Shown in pieces: positions 25,809-34,532 of a stretch of DNA of 64,000 nt. The position numbers and the translations under genes are program-made. The stretch spans positions 124,001-188,000 of the forward strand of contig NZ_PPTH01000012.1 in assembly GCF_002954225.1 (NCBI RefSeq). Reading direction: 5' to 3'. The DNA comes from Arthrobacter ruber. Lineage in GTDB: Bacteria; Actinomycetota; Actinomycetes; Actinomycetales; Micrococcaceae. Below the pieces are notes generated by a model. That model had not been told where the DNA came from. It searched no databases and saw only the letters and a list, made by a program, of their open reading frames with translations. Within the stretch, counting starts at the first letter, position 1; every line of letters begins with the position of its first letter.

Positions 25809-25853
25809 TGATCCTGGCGGAAACTCACGAAACGCTGCGGTGGGCCAGGATCA
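25809..25853. terminator. Inverted repeat between convergent genes
   Basis: Perfect ten-base arms TGATCCTGGC and GCCAGGATCA are separated by 25 bases, between convergent DUF1801 and EamA genes. There is no T-run; it may terminate or simply be a palindrome. Confidence 0.35.
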
Positions 25854-25935
25854 ACGCGACGGAAGAGTGCGGAGGCAGTGCGCAGTCTGCTCCCCTACAT
25901 CTCGTAACCGCCTAATGGACCAACCCGCTGCACAA

Positions 25936-26934
25936 CTAAGCCCCAACAGTCCGTTGATCGATGGTAGTTGGTTCTTTCGGTGTGGATGGTGTTCGGTGGA
26001 GGGTTTCGGCGCGGAGTCCGAGGTAGGTGCCGACGATGATCAGGCCCGCTCCGATGATGCCGAGGAGGTGCAGTGTTTCCTGGCCGATGCTGAGTCCGAT
26101 GAGGACCGCCCAAATGGGTTCGGTGCCCATGAGGAGGCTTGCCCTGGATGCTGAGGTTTGTTGGATGGCCCAGGTTTGGACGAGGAACGCGAAAACGCTG
26201 CACGCGAGTCCGAGGTAGAGGACGCCGATCCATTCACCCGTGTTGAAGTGCTGGACGGCGTGGAGTACGCCTTGGTAGTCGGCGAGGGTATAGATGATCG
26301 CGCAGACTGCGCTTTGGGTCAGGGTCAGCGTGAGCGCGCTGAATCCGCGGCCTCGGGTGAGGGCTGAGACTGCGGTGACGTGGACGGCGCGCACGAGTGC
26401 GGCGGCGAGGACGAGCATGTCCCCGATGGTCGGGGCCACGAATCCGTTTCCGGAAACGAGGAGGCACACGCCGACGACCGCGACGATCCCGGCGATGAGC
26501 ACCATGCGAGGCAGCGGGACGCGGAAGGCAATGCTCTCGGTCACGGGGGTGAACACGATGACGAGACTGATGATCAGTCCTGCGTTCGTGGCACTGGTAC
26601 CGGCGATCCCGTGGGTTTCCAGGATGAGCACGGCGGCCTGGGTGGAACCCAGGACAACCCCGACCAGTGTTTCGCGGCGTGTGGTCCGGCGGCGGTTCCA
26701 GATCAGCCAGATCACCACCAAGGCCACCGTAGTAATCAGGAACCGCAAGGAAAGGAGGACCGTCACCCCGACGGTATCGGTGAGGGTTTTCGCCGCCAGA
26801 TAGCTGCTGCCCCACACGAGCGCGACCAGCAGCAGGAGCAGATCCACCCTACGCGCAGCCACGAACTCGCCAAGGGCGCTGAGGTATCGGACGGAAGAGG
26901 ACCCCGGTGTCCGGGACGGTGAAGGGGAAGGCAC
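25936..26934 (-). CDS. EamA/DMT family transporter, second copy
   Basis: A 332-residue ten-helix EamA exporter (VDLLLLLVALVWGSSYLAAK; later SASRASLLMGTEPIWAVLIG). It is only distantly like the transporter at 23297. GTG 26934 is the best start; the frame is open to 27018, but that overlaps the divergent LysR gene. The start is uncertain because no ribosome site is clear. Divergent LysR 72 bases away is the probable regulator. Confidence 0.88.
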   Translation of the reverse strand: MPSPSPSRTPGSSSVRYLSALGEFVAARRVDLLLLLVALVWGSSYLAAKTLTDTVGVTVLLSLRFLITTVALVVIWLIWNRRRTTRRETLVGVVLGSTQAAVLILETHGIAGTSATNAGLIISLVIVFTPVTESIAFRVPLPRMVLIAGIVAVVGVCLLVSGNGFVAPTIGDMLVLAAALVRAVHVTAVSALTRGRGFSALTLTLTQSAVCAIIYTLADYQGVLHAVQHFNTGEWIGVLYLGLACSVFAFLVQTWAIQQTSASRASLLMGTEPIWAVLIGLSIGQETLHLLGIIGAGLIIVGTYLGLRAETLHRTPSTPKEPTTIDQRTVGA

Positions 26935-27006
26935 GACTCGAGTCTGCGGGTGATTGACTCGTAAGACGAGAGGGCACTTAATGAACTGGTGGTTTAGTGT
27001 TCGCTT

Positions 27007-27909
27007 ATGGATCTTCACCAGTTACACCTACTCCGCGAGTTGGGTGAACGGGGTAGTCTCGCCGCAGTGGCACGATCTCACTACGTTTCGGCGTCAGCGG
27101 TTTCGCAGCAACTCACGGCGTTGCAGCGCACGGTCGAAGTCCCCCTGACGGAACGCCGGGGGCGGAATCTCGTTCTCACCGGCGCCGGCCAGGCCCTGGC
27201 ATCAGCTGCGGTCGATATCAGTGTCGCGATGAGCTCCGCGGAGCAGGCCGTCAGCCGGTACGTGCAGGACCCCACCGCGACGGTGAGTATCTCTGCGTTC
27301 ACCAGTGCCGGTCTGACCTGGTTCGGGCCTCTCCTCCACGCCCTCTCCAGCGGAGGGAATCCGCGGCTGGTCCTCCACGACCGGGACGTCGGACAGGACG
27401 CTTTTCCCGCCCTGACCGCCGACTACGACCTTGTTATCGCACACCGCCTTGAGCACAGCCGGCTGTGGCCGGACACGATCACTGCCCTTCCGCTGGTGCG
27501 TGAGCCCCTGGACATCGCCATGTCGGACCGGCACCGGCTCGCCCAGGCCCCGAGCGTCAGTGTCACCGACCTTCTCGAGGAGGAATGGGTGTCCGTCCAG
27601 GACGGCTTCCCGCTCGAATCAGCACTGCAAGCCATCGCCGTTCACGCCGGAAAACCCCTCGCCGTCACACACCGCATCAACGAGTTCTTCATCGCAGCTG
27701 CGATCGTCTCCGCCGGTTCTGCCATCGCACTGATGCCCCGCCACACCGCACCCCCACGATCCGACAGTGGAATCATCCTCAAACCCATTCATGACCTACC
27801 ACTAGCAAGGCACGTCGACATCCTCTGCCGACCCGAAGCCCTCCACCGCACCGCCGTCCAAAAAGTAGTCACCACCCTCCAACACCACGCAAGCAGCGAT
27901 GAACGCTGA
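27007..27909 (+). CDS. LysR-family transcriptional regulator
   Basis: A 300-residue LysR protein: N-terminal winged helix (LHLLRELGERGSLAAVAR, SASAVSQQLTALQ), then a periplasmic-binding-like effector domain. TAGTGT at 26995-27000 lies exactly 6 bases before ATG, so the message is leaderless. It is divergent from the EamA transporter, the classical LysR target layout. Confidence 0.93.
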   Translation: MDLHQLHLLRELGERGSLAAVARSHYVSASAVSQQLTALQRTVEVPLTERRGRNLVLTGAGQALASAAVDISVAMSSAEQAVSRYVQDPTATVSISAFTSAGLTWFGPLLHALSSGGNPRLVLHDRDVGQDAFPALTADYDLVIAHRLEHSRLWPDTITALPLVREPLDIAMSDRHRLAQAPSVSVTDLLEEEWVSVQDGFPLESALQAIAVHAGKPLAVTHRINEFFIAAAIVSAGSAIALMPRHTAPPRSDSGIILKPIHDLPLARHVDILCRPEALHRTAVQKVVTTLQHHASSDER

Positions 27910-28055
27910 GGGATCGCCTTACATGCGGCCCGTGCTGCGCAGGGTGTACCCAGATGCAACATCGTGCCGTCCTTTGGTGGTCGAGGTTCGATCGAGTACG
28001 GAATGGCCGTCCAATACGTGCATCCCTCATTGATCTCTCTGAGATATGCGAGACG

Positions 28056-28871
28056 TCACGCGTTACCTCGTGCGATTCGCTCCTGCCACCAAGCAGGTAC
28101 TGACGGTATAGCGCGCGGAAAGCGCCGCAGCTCGAGCTCGTAGTCGTCGGTGCTTACATCGATGTCGAGTTCTGGTCTGGAGTCGAAGTTGTAGTCGACG
28201 TCGAGCTTTCCCGACGACGTGATGTGCATGGTCAGGGAAAGCCATGTGCCTGACTCCGGCGCATAACAAGCGGTCTTCAGGACATCGAGCGGCTCGTAGA
28301 TGGCTATGCCGGGGAGGCTCCTGTCCTCTTCACCGTCTCGGACGGTGAAGAGCTCATACGACATGACGTCACCGATAGACCAGACCTCGAATCGAAGGAA
28401 TTGCCACCCTGGTGCGACACCACCAGCCAATGCGTGAGCGATGGAAGGTAGGAGGTTGGTCTGGCCCTCAACGACTTCTGATTCCCGGCTCGGTAACGGG
28501 ATGCCGTCCGCGATGCCCGCGATCCGGGCCTGCACCTGCACTGGGTCCACCTGAATGTCAGGGAAGCCCGACTGCTTCTGGTGGCCGACCTCATCCTCGA
28601 GCTGCCGAATCGGGGCCGTCAGCCGGAAGTCGCCGGAGTGTGCGGCGTGCATTCCTCGCTGGTAAATCAACGAACTGAGCTCACGGGCGAGGGTCTTCGA
28701 GAGCTGACGAGTATCACGCAGGCGGAGAATCTCGCCGGCCACCAGTTCCGCTTCCGGGGCAAAAGGACCCCTGTCCTCCAGTACCCGTTCGACCACTCGC
28801 CACAGGTGAGCAGCCGGTAGTCCGACAAGCCTACTATCAGGTGCGAGCTCAGCGCTTGTGTTCGAATCCAC
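28056..28871 (-). CDS. Hypothetical protein with DUF600-like C-terminus, possible immunity protein
   Basis: A frame of about 271 residues from GTG 28871. The N-terminal half is helical and unrecognised (LWRVVERVLEDRG, LARELSSLIYQRG). The last 80 residues resemble DUF600/YezG immunity proteins: WLSLTMHITSSGKLDVDYNF followed by a terminal Trp-containing tail (VPAWWQERI). It begins 8 bases after the stop of a SUFU-like frame on the same strand, and both may be pieces of one frameshifted gene. There is no convincing ribosome site at the GTG. DUF600 relatives neutralise nuclease toxins, but no toxin gene is near. Confidence 0.55.
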   Translation of the reverse strand: MDSNTSAELAPDSRLVGLPAAHLWRVVERVLEDRGPFAPEAELVAGEILRLRDTRQLSKTLARELSSLIYQRGMHAAHSGDFRLTAPIRQLEDEVGHQKQSGFPDIQVDPVQVQARIAGIADGIPLPSRESEVVEGQTNLLPSIAHALAGGVAPGWQFLRFEVWSIGDVMSYELFTVRDGEEDRSLPGIAIYEPLDVLKTACYAPESGTWLSLTMHITSSGKLDVDYNFDSRPELDIDVSTDDYELELRRFPRAIPSVPAWWQERIARGNA

Positions 28872-28879
28872 GGGGCCGA

Positions 28880-29278
28880 TTACGCTGTGCCGGTTCGCAG
28901 ACGCGGCGGACTCAACGACAGGGCGCCGTAGCGGTCCAACTCGGGGCCGAGCTCGAAGCGCATGGAAGCGATGTTCTGCGCTACCTGATAGACGGTCTCG
29001 AATTGCCACAGGTCGCTCAGATCCCCCATGGGGGTGTCTGCGAACGCCGTCGAGCAGAGGTAGACCTCCGCGCCCAAGCCGGGCCGTGCAGCAGGATCAT
29101 CAAGGTAGGGGTCGGCAAGACCGTCGGACGCCACAATCGCGAGGCCGTCTGCACGTGTGATCTTCCGAAAGGCCTGCCGGAGCCCAGGCCACTGCGCGCC
29201 ACCTGTGAACGCGGGATTGATCAGGTGGGACACGACATACGGATCGACCGTCCCCACCGACGACCACGCAGCGTCCAT
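28880..29278 (-). CDS. SUFU-like domain protein, possibly a fragment
   Basis: A 132-residue frame resembling the suppressor-of-fused (SUFU) fold: DPYVVSHLINPAFTG, DGLAIVASDGLADPYLDD, then GLGAEVYLCSTAFADTPMG and WQFETVYQVAQNIAS. Bacterial SUFU proteins act as immunity proteins in polymorphic toxin systems. ATG 29278 is internal to the family domain and lacks a ribosome site; a plausible true start with ribosome site (MFGFGRNKK) is at 29382 but separated by frameshifts. The frame stops at 28880, before the second open frame. Confidence 0.6.
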   Translation of the reverse strand: MDAAWSSVGTVDPYVVSHLINPAFTGGAQWPGLRQAFRKITRADGLAIVASDGLADPYLDDPAARPGLGAEVYLCSTAFADTPMGDLSDLWQFETVYQVAQNIASMRFELGPELDRYGALSLSPPRLRTGTA

Positions 29279-29340
29279 GGCCGCAGTCACTGCCGCCAAC
29301 TCAGGGGCCGCTCGTCACCATGCAGATCGTTGGCGCTGAC

Positions 29341-29382
29341 CTAGGCCTCCACGTCCTTCTTATTCCGACCAAACCCGAACAT
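29341..29382 (-). pseudogene. Detached N-terminus of the SUFU gene
   Basis: ATG 29382 follows an AGGGGGAT site and encodes MFGFGRNKKDVEA before a TAG. Such a Lys-rich opener is a natural beginning for the downstream SUFU domain, but about 20 bases later the needed frame contains a TGA. At least one, probably two, frameshifts separate this start from the domain. Inferred from reading frames only. Confidence 0.4.
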
Positions 29383-29640
29383 CCGGGATCCCCCTCGACT
29401 GGAACCGTCACGGATCGACCACTCTATCGACAGGGCGGTAACCACACGTGGACGTCATAGCGGGTAGGTCATCCACCTGCGGTTGATGGAGCACGGAGAG
29501 TAGAGCTCGAAGCCGCCTACCTGTGGGTGAACGACCCGGGCGTGGGTGAAGGCAGACCGTTGCCGGCGGTAATCGCAGGAGTGTGTGAAGTTCGGGTCCT
29601 GTCTCGTCCTTGGGAGGAGTGCCGCCTGTAGGTTGGGGTG

Positions 29641-30804
29641 GTGGTCTCAACCTTCGTGCGCCTGGTCATGGCGTTATTGCTTCTGTCCCTGTGTGCCTGC
29701 AACATCAACCCTGAAGCTGTCCCCTGTGAGCCTGTCGATGGCCGGAACCTGGCTCCGGCGGACGGCACGCTCATGGGGGTCAACCTGGAATGGGGCCGGG
29801 AAACCCTCGCCGAGTACTCCGACAAGTTGGGCGAGCGTCCTGCGGTCGCGGTGTCCTTCGCCGACTTCCCGTTCAACGAGGAGGATCCGGGTCTGATCGC
29901 CTCGGCCGCAGAGCAGTTGCGGCAGAACGGTGGGATGCTGCTGCTCACTCTCGAGCCGATGGAGGGCCTCGAGGCGGTGACCGAGCAACATGCGGGCGAT
30001 CTCGCGGGAATGCTCGCCGGTTTCAACACCAACGGTGTGCCGGTCATCGTGCGGTTCGCCCATGAGATGAACGGCTCCTGGTATCCGTGGGGGCAGCAGC
30101 CGGCCGAGTACATCTCCGCCTTCCGTCGCGTCGCGGACGCCGTGCACGAACACGCGCCTGGGTCGGCGATGATGTGGGCCCCGAACTACGCCGGCGGGTA
30201 CCCCTTTGCGGGTGGCGAGTACGAGTCCTTGCCGGCAACACCCGGGTTCGTGGATCTGGACACGACCGGCAACGGGACCCTGACAGCCTTCGATGACCCG
30301 TATGCGCCCTACTACCCGGGCGACGACGTCGTCGACTGGGTTGGTATGTCTCTCTACCACTGGGGCAATACGTACCCGTGGTCGGAGAGCGAGATGCCGG
30401 AGGAGGGCAAGTTCATCGACCAGCTCACCGGCACCTATAACGGCACCAACGGCAACGACTCGATGCTGCCTGACTTCTACGCCGCGTACGGAGTGGGGCA
30501 CGGCAAGCCCGTGGCCATCCCGGAAACGGCGTCCCTGGTCCAGGATGACATCGGCGAGCTCCGGAGTCTGAACATCAAGCGTGCCTGGTGGGAGCAGGTC
30601 TTCGACCCGACGGTGCACGAGCGGTTCCCGCAACTGCAGATGGTCAACTGGTTCGAGTGGAACAAGATGGAACCGGAGGTCGGCGCAGCCGTCGACTGGA
30701 CAGTACTGAGCGACCCCGCCATCCGCTCCGAGTTCACAGCCGCCGTCCCGGACTGGTACCACTTCGCCCCGAAGCCGGAGGCCTGCGGAGAGCCCCTCGC
30801 CTGA
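29641..30804 (+). CDS. Glycoside hydrolase family 26-like lipoprotein
   Basis: A 387-residue lipoprotein: VRLVMALLLLSLCAC is a signal peptide with lipobox LCAC. The catalytic barrel has RFAHEMNGSWYPWG with the acid/base glutamate at about residue 142, WVGMSLYHWG, and the nucleophile glutamate in PVAIPETAS at about 295, all GH26 landmarks. GH26 enzymes cleave beta-1,4-mannan or related glucans; here the enzyme is anchored outside the cell. TAGGTT at 29629-29634 lies 6 bases before GTG 29641, favouring that codon over GTG 29638. Substrate is not settled. Confidence 0.88.
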   Translation: MVSTFVRLVMALLLLSLCACNINPEAVPCEPVDGRNLAPADGTLMGVNLEWGRETLAEYSDKLGERPAVAVSFADFPFNEEDPGLIASAAEQLRQNGGMLLLTLEPMEGLEAVTEQHAGDLAGMLAGFNTNGVPVIVRFAHEMNGSWYPWGQQPAEYISAFRRVADAVHEHAPGSAMMWAPNYAGGYPFAGGEYESLPATPGFVDLDTTGNGTLTAFDDPYAPYYPGDDVVDWVGMSLYHWGNTYPWSESEMPEEGKFIDQLTGTYNGTNGNDSMLPDFYAAYGVGHGKPVAIPETASLVQDDIGELRSLNIKRAWWEQVFDPTVHERFPQLQMVNWFEWNKMEPEVGAAVDWTVLSDPAIRSEFTAAVPDWYHFAPKPEACGEPLA

Positions 30805-31172
30805 CCGAGACACACCAGCGACTGGCGAGGAACGTGCGCCGGCTCCGCGATGACTCCTACCCTGTACCGAGACTCGCTACCCAGCCCTCACCGTGGTCTT
30901 GGTACGGAAGCCGAGAGGGCCGATCCTGCCACTGCCTTAGCGGATGAGTCATGGTTCATGCTCAAGGCGCACTTACTGGCTGGTTACTGGTCTGCAACGT
31001 GTACTTCACTAGGCTACTCGGAATGCGCTGCCATACGGCCTTCGCCCGCTCGTTGCGGCGTCCGATGAAGGATCCTCTATGGGACCGCGCCTGTGAGCCG
31101 AATCTAACTTGATACTTCCCCTAGTGACCGGACTCTGGCAAAGTGCTTTCACTAGCCACTGGGGTAAGGACT
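30805..31172. other. 368-base gap, nothing clear
   Basis: No supported gene. A TAGGCT box followed 7 bases later by ATG (about 31022) opens only a 29-codon frame, which I do not call. Confidence 0.3.
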
Positions 31173-31622
31173 ATGGAACATCGACGTTTCCTATGCACAG
31201 CAGTAGTCGCCGTTCTCACGATGGGGTCACTCGCTGGCTGCGGCACTCCTGAACAAAGGGAGACCGAAGCTTTACCGGCGTTTACCTCGATGGACGAGGC
31301 GTACGCCGCAGTCGATGGGGTGTTGGGGTGCGATGCCGATCCGGTAGGTGAGCCCATCGTCCCGGCCGACGGCAGCGCACTAACATCCGAACAGAAGCTG
31401 TGTTCGGAGAACGTGCAGATTGATCTGTACTCCGACGAGGACGCCCTTCGGAAGGCCCTCGAGATTTGGACAGGTTCGGATCAGGGCGAGGTGCAACTCG
31501 CCCGCGGCAGCAACTGGATGGTGGTCGACCTGACTGACGTGGCCACCGGTGAGTCCACGACCTGGGATATCGAAGGACTAGCCGACAAACTCAACGCGGA
31601 GTACTCGGCAACCGACGCGTGA
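31173..31622 (+). CDS. Hypothetical lipoprotein
   Basis: A 149-residue lipoprotein: MEHRRFLCTAVVAVLTMGSLAGC with lipobox LAGC. The mature part holds an acidic alpha/beta domain (FTSMDEAYAAVDGVLGC, VQIDLYSDEDALRKAL, GSNWMVVDL), with two cysteines that could pair. A GTAAGGACT site precedes ATG. Function unknown. It belongs to a run of small envelope genes. Confidence 0.72.
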   Translation: MEHRRFLCTAVVAVLTMGSLAGCGTPEQRETEALPAFTSMDEAYAAVDGVLGCDADPVGEPIVPADGSALTSEQKLCSENVQIDLYSDEDALRKALEIWTGSDQGEVQLARGSNWMVVDLTDVATGESTTWDIEGLADKLNAEYSATDA

Positions 31623-31850
31623 GTTCGTTCGACGGGCGTGAAGGGACCGGTTTGCGGGCGCCTTCTGAGATGCGTAGAGGAGGATTGCCGGTGAGTTGCT
31701 CTGACCAGAACCGCCCTCACCGCTGGTTCGCAAGGATACGGGGTTCGTTGGGTTGACTGGTGAGCAACTCGTCGTGTGGGCGTGTGAAGGTTTGCCTGTC
31801 GATTTTGTCCACATCCGGTTGAGCAGCATTCAGTCCCGTAGGTTCATTGC

Positions 31851-32231
31851 ATGACTACGCCCGCCGTGTTGGATCAAGCACCGGCCGTGAAGCGGCCTTA
31901 TCGCGTCAGTAACACCACGATCGTCATACTCGGTATCTGGGTAATCCCGTTTGTGCTGTCTGCCGCTTTTAGTAGCTACGGGCCCGTCACCGTCGACAGT
32001 GCGCTCCGGATGGCGGCTGCGACAGTTGCCGGTCAAACAATCGCCATGTTGAGTGTCATTACAGCCACAGTCCTAGCAATCGAACGACGTTATAGCGTTA
32101 TGAAGGTTCTTGCGACTGTCGTGATAGCTGTTTTGGTCACCTCATCCGCGGTCTCGACCATGGCTACGGCTGGCGATGACCTCCTCACACGTATTGACCT
32201 TGCTACTGAGGTCGATGCGATCAATCGGTAG
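31851..32231 (+). CDS. Small membrane protein
   Basis: A 126-residue protein with three predicted membrane helices (TIVILGIWVIPFVLSAAF, TIAMLSVITATVLA, VLATVVIAVLVTSSAVS). TAGGTT at 31839-31844 lies exactly 6 bases before ATG, so it is leaderless. Nothing recognised. Confidence 0.65.
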   Translation: MTTPAVLDQAPAVKRPYRVSNTTIVILGIWVIPFVLSAAFSSYGPVTVDSALRMAAATVAGQTIAMLSVITATVLAIERRYSVMKVLATVVIAVLVTSSAVSTMATAGDDLLTRIDLATEVDAINR

Positions 32232-32374
32232 ACACTCATCGAGCGGTGTAGCCGTTCGCTGATGGATCGGTCTACGGAAACCTATCTCATAACGATTCAT
32301 CAGCTGTGATAGTGGTGCCTGGGACCAAGTGTTTAGCTGAAATACCGTACGTAACAGCGACTCCTGGAGAACCG

Positions 32375-32641
32375 ATGACTGTGTCTAATTTGCCAAAGAT
32401 GTGCATGCGCGCAGGGATGATCCTCGGTATTTTCGCCGTCCTACTACCCGTCCTCCCGATCTTGAACCGAAACTTCGGGACTGAATTCGTCGTCGAGGGA
32501 GCGCCGATCGCGATGATCTTCACGACCCTCTACGTTTTCCTCGCCGCAGCCTGCTTGCTGTTCTCCGCAGTTCTCATCGGTGCGTCGCTCATCATGCGCC
32601 ACGCAGAATCGCTAGTCTCCAGAGACAATTCAATCCGCTAG
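32375..32641 (+). CDS. Small membrane protein
   Basis: An 88-residue protein with two membrane helices (AGMILGIFAVLLPVLPIL, MIFTTLYVFLAAACLLFSAV). GGAGA lies 5 bases before ATG 32375, which is preferred over 32306. Function unknown. Confidence 0.6.
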   Translation: MTVSNLPKMCMRAGMILGIFAVLLPVLPILNRNFGTEFVVEGAPIAMIFTTLYVFLAAACLLFSAVLIGASLIMRHAESLVSRDNSIR

Positions 32642-32804
32642 TTCCCTAGGCGAGAACCAGCAGCTGAATACCTCGCAAGCTCCTTTGACACGCGCGCTGG
32701 CAGTGGGTCCGCGTCTAGAGGTTTGACAGCATGAGTCAAAGAGTCCGCTGGGGGATCGGCTTGTGGCACAGACCCGCAAGCATCTGGGTCACCACTGCTT
32801 TAGC

Positions 32805-33005
32805 TCACGACTGCGAGGCCGGTCTTGATCCGTAGGTTCTCCTGTAGTTGATGATTAGAAGCGTTGCCACGATGCTGCAGACGATTCCGGTGATCATGGC
32901 ACCCCATTCCGATCGCTCAGGAAGGGAAAGAAGGAAGAAGCCGAGACCACCGATAGCGTTGATGAGAAGAAGAGCGATGGCCGCTAACCACGTATTTTTC
33001 GGCAT
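32805..33005 (-). CDS. Small membrane protein
   Basis: A 66-residue two-helix protein (WLAAIALLLINAIGGLGFFLL, WGAMITGIVCSIVATLLII). TACGGT lies 7 bases before ATG 33005, suggesting a leaderless message. Function unknown. Confidence 0.6.
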   Translation of the reverse strand: MPKNTWLAAIALLLINAIGGLGFFLLSLPERSEWGAMITGIVCSIVATLLIINYRRTYGSRPASQS

Positions 33006-33105
33006 GCAGACCACCGTAGTACTGCGGTGAGGTAACGCCCGTAGGCCGGTGGATAATCGGATATGTCGAACGGCGGGAACCGGCGGAGCACGTTATTCTT
33101 CGGCC

Positions 33106-33726
33106 ATGGGGAATTGGGGTTTCAAGGGTGTTCCGGTCGCCGTCGTTCTGAGCGTTGCCGTTATAACAGGTGGTTGTGCTGCGCCTCCTGCCGCGCACCA
33201 ACCTACTGGCGGACTAACGCAGGCCGCGCCAACCAGTGAGTCAACGCAGGCCGCGCGAAGCATGTTGCCGGGTTTCGTCGGTACGAGCGAGATGTCGGGA
33301 TTGACGCGCAAAGCGATCGACGAGTTCCCGGAGTCTCTCCCCAAGGGCGCTTCCTGGTCGAATGCGCCACTTCACCAGTGGAAGGATGACGACGCCGCCA
33401 TCGAGGACGGCGTGCCGGAGGTGGCTATCGCCGAGTACTGGTCGTGCGCCTGGATGGGGGACTACATCGGCGCGGTGGACGCGGACGATCAACCGCGTGC
33501 AGACCACGCGATGTCTCAACTCGAGAAGTACCCTTCCCTGCCGGCCATCCTTGCTCACCATCAAGACCCAGAGATCTTCTCCTCTTCTGTCGTTCAACCG
33601 GCCAAGAAGGGCGACACGCGGCTCCTCCGTGAATTCTTCACGACGTGTAGAAGCCTGACCGTCACGGCCGACGGCAAGCCGACACTGACAAAGATGATTC
33701 CGACGTCGCCCGCTTCTGCAGGGTGA
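33106..33726 (+). CDS. Hypothetical lipoprotein
   Basis: A 206-residue lipoprotein: VPVAVVLSVAVITGGC ends in lipobox TGGC. A Thr/Gln-rich linker has a short duplicated stretch (TQAAPTSESTQAA), then an alpha-helical domain (EVAIAEYWSCAWMGDYI). TATTCT lies exactly 6 bases before ATG 33106, which fixes the start against the longer frame. Function unknown. Confidence 0.72.
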   Translation: MGNWGFKGVPVAVVLSVAVITGGCAAPPAAHQPTGGLTQAAPTSESTQAARSMLPGFVGTSEMSGLTRKAIDEFPESLPKGASWSNAPLHQWKDDDAAIEDGVPEVAIAEYWSCAWMGDYIGAVDADDQPRADHAMSQLEKYPSLPAILAHHQDPEIFSSSVVQPAKKGDTRLLREFFTTCRSLTVTADGKPTLTKMIPTSPASAG

Positions 33727-33776
33727 GCAATCGTTCACCGTCCCGCTACGGGATCCTCCTGCGGGTACCCAGTGGG

Positions 33777-34046
33777 CTAAGGGCGAAGCTTCGGGTCTTC
33801 CATGAGACACGTCGTGATCTGCGCGAAATTACGATCGAAGCCGTCCCGCTCGTAGCGAACCGTCTTTTGGTTCCAGTGATCTTCCTCGAGCTGCGTCAAG
33901 AACGCGCTCAGCGCCAGCCGGATATAGAGTCCCCGGCTGCGTCCCGTGTGCTCGGCCAGCGCATCAATCCGCTTGATGACGTCCGGTGGCAGTCGCACGG
34001 AAACGACCTGCCCGGACGGATGTGGCTGCTGATTCTTCGTTGCCAT
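33777..34046 (-). CDS. Ribbon-helix-helix DNA-binding protein, antitoxin-like
   Basis: An 89-residue CopG/RHH protein: VVSVRLPPDVIKRIDALAEHTGRSRGLYIRLAL is the strand plus two helices. Such proteins are repressors or type II antitoxins. GGAGAGG lies 6 bases before ATG 34046. No toxin-like frame is adjacent on either side, so it is an orphan; it converges on the lipoprotein gene. Confidence 0.78.
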   Translation of the reverse strand: MATKNQQPHPSGQVVSVRLPPDVIKRIDALAEHTGRSRGLYIRLALSAFLTQLEEDHWNQKTVRYERDGFDRNFAQITTCLMEDPKLRP

Positions 34047-34150
34047 GTCGACCTCTCCACCATCGCTAGGTAAACAAGGTGTACAACCGACCACTGACCT
34101 TTGACGTAGCGCTACTCAGACTGGTAGCCCCGGACGGTCCCACCCCCCCC

Positions 34151-34264
34151 GTTGTCGTTGCACGACGTCTAGACCCTTGAACACTTCTGTTGCAGAAGCC
34201 GCAGAAGGACCCTAGATCAACACAATCCGAACCGATCTGCGCTCTGGAGTTGGGGTGTACCCCA
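34151..34264. repeat. Diverged direct repeat, copy 1
   Basis: This 114-base stretch aligns without gaps to 53501-53614, offset exactly 19,350 bases, at about 70% identity by hand count; the best part is the 20 bases from 34191. Both copies lie between genes. Translation of the minus strand is similar in both (TPxPxRRS, then EVF/EAFxG), but copy 1 has a stop, so it may be a remnant of a coding or mobile element. Confidence 0.6.
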
Positions 34265-34475
34265 ACGCAACACGTCCAGCGGCGGAGAGACGCACGTATA
34301 AGGCACCCTTGCGCCCGTTTTCATCGTCCCGGTCAAACGCCCGCTTTCCGCCATGGCGGGGCCAACCGATCCTGTCGATTCTCGAAGTCACCTGCACGGG
34401 CGCAGAACGACCGGCTTACGGGCGCCAGAAAGGCACCTATATCCCACTGACTCTGGTCGCATCCGATAGCGTGAC

Positions 34476-34526
34476 CGGAAGAAGTTCGCGGAAGAAGTTC
34501 GCGGAAGAAGTTCGCGGAAGATCAGG
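34476..34526 (+). repeat. 13-base tandem repeat in the nucleotidase leader
   Basis: Three perfect copies of CGGAAGAAGTTCG (34476-34514) and a partial fourth run directly into the ribosome site AGGAG of the nucleotidase gene. Each copy contains GGAAG, a Shine-Dalgarno-like word. Confidence 0.85.
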
Positions 34527-34532
34527 AGCAAC

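Larger units (their letters stand above)
34047..34532. other. 486-base gap with two repeat elements
   Basis: No gene is supported. The stretch holds copy 1 of a diverged long repeat (34151-34264), a run of nine C near 34143-34150, and a tandem repeat just upstream of the nucleotidase gene, all annotated separately. Confidence 0.5.

Noticed and set aside
25809-25860. TGATCCTGGC resembling the 16S rRNA start
   Set aside because: Only about ten bases plus a loose later match; the following sequence diverges and forms an inverted repeat instead.
28850-28875. GTTCGAATCCAC, tRNA T-loop-like motif
   Set aside because: No 3-arm fold or acceptor stem around it; it falls between two protein frames.
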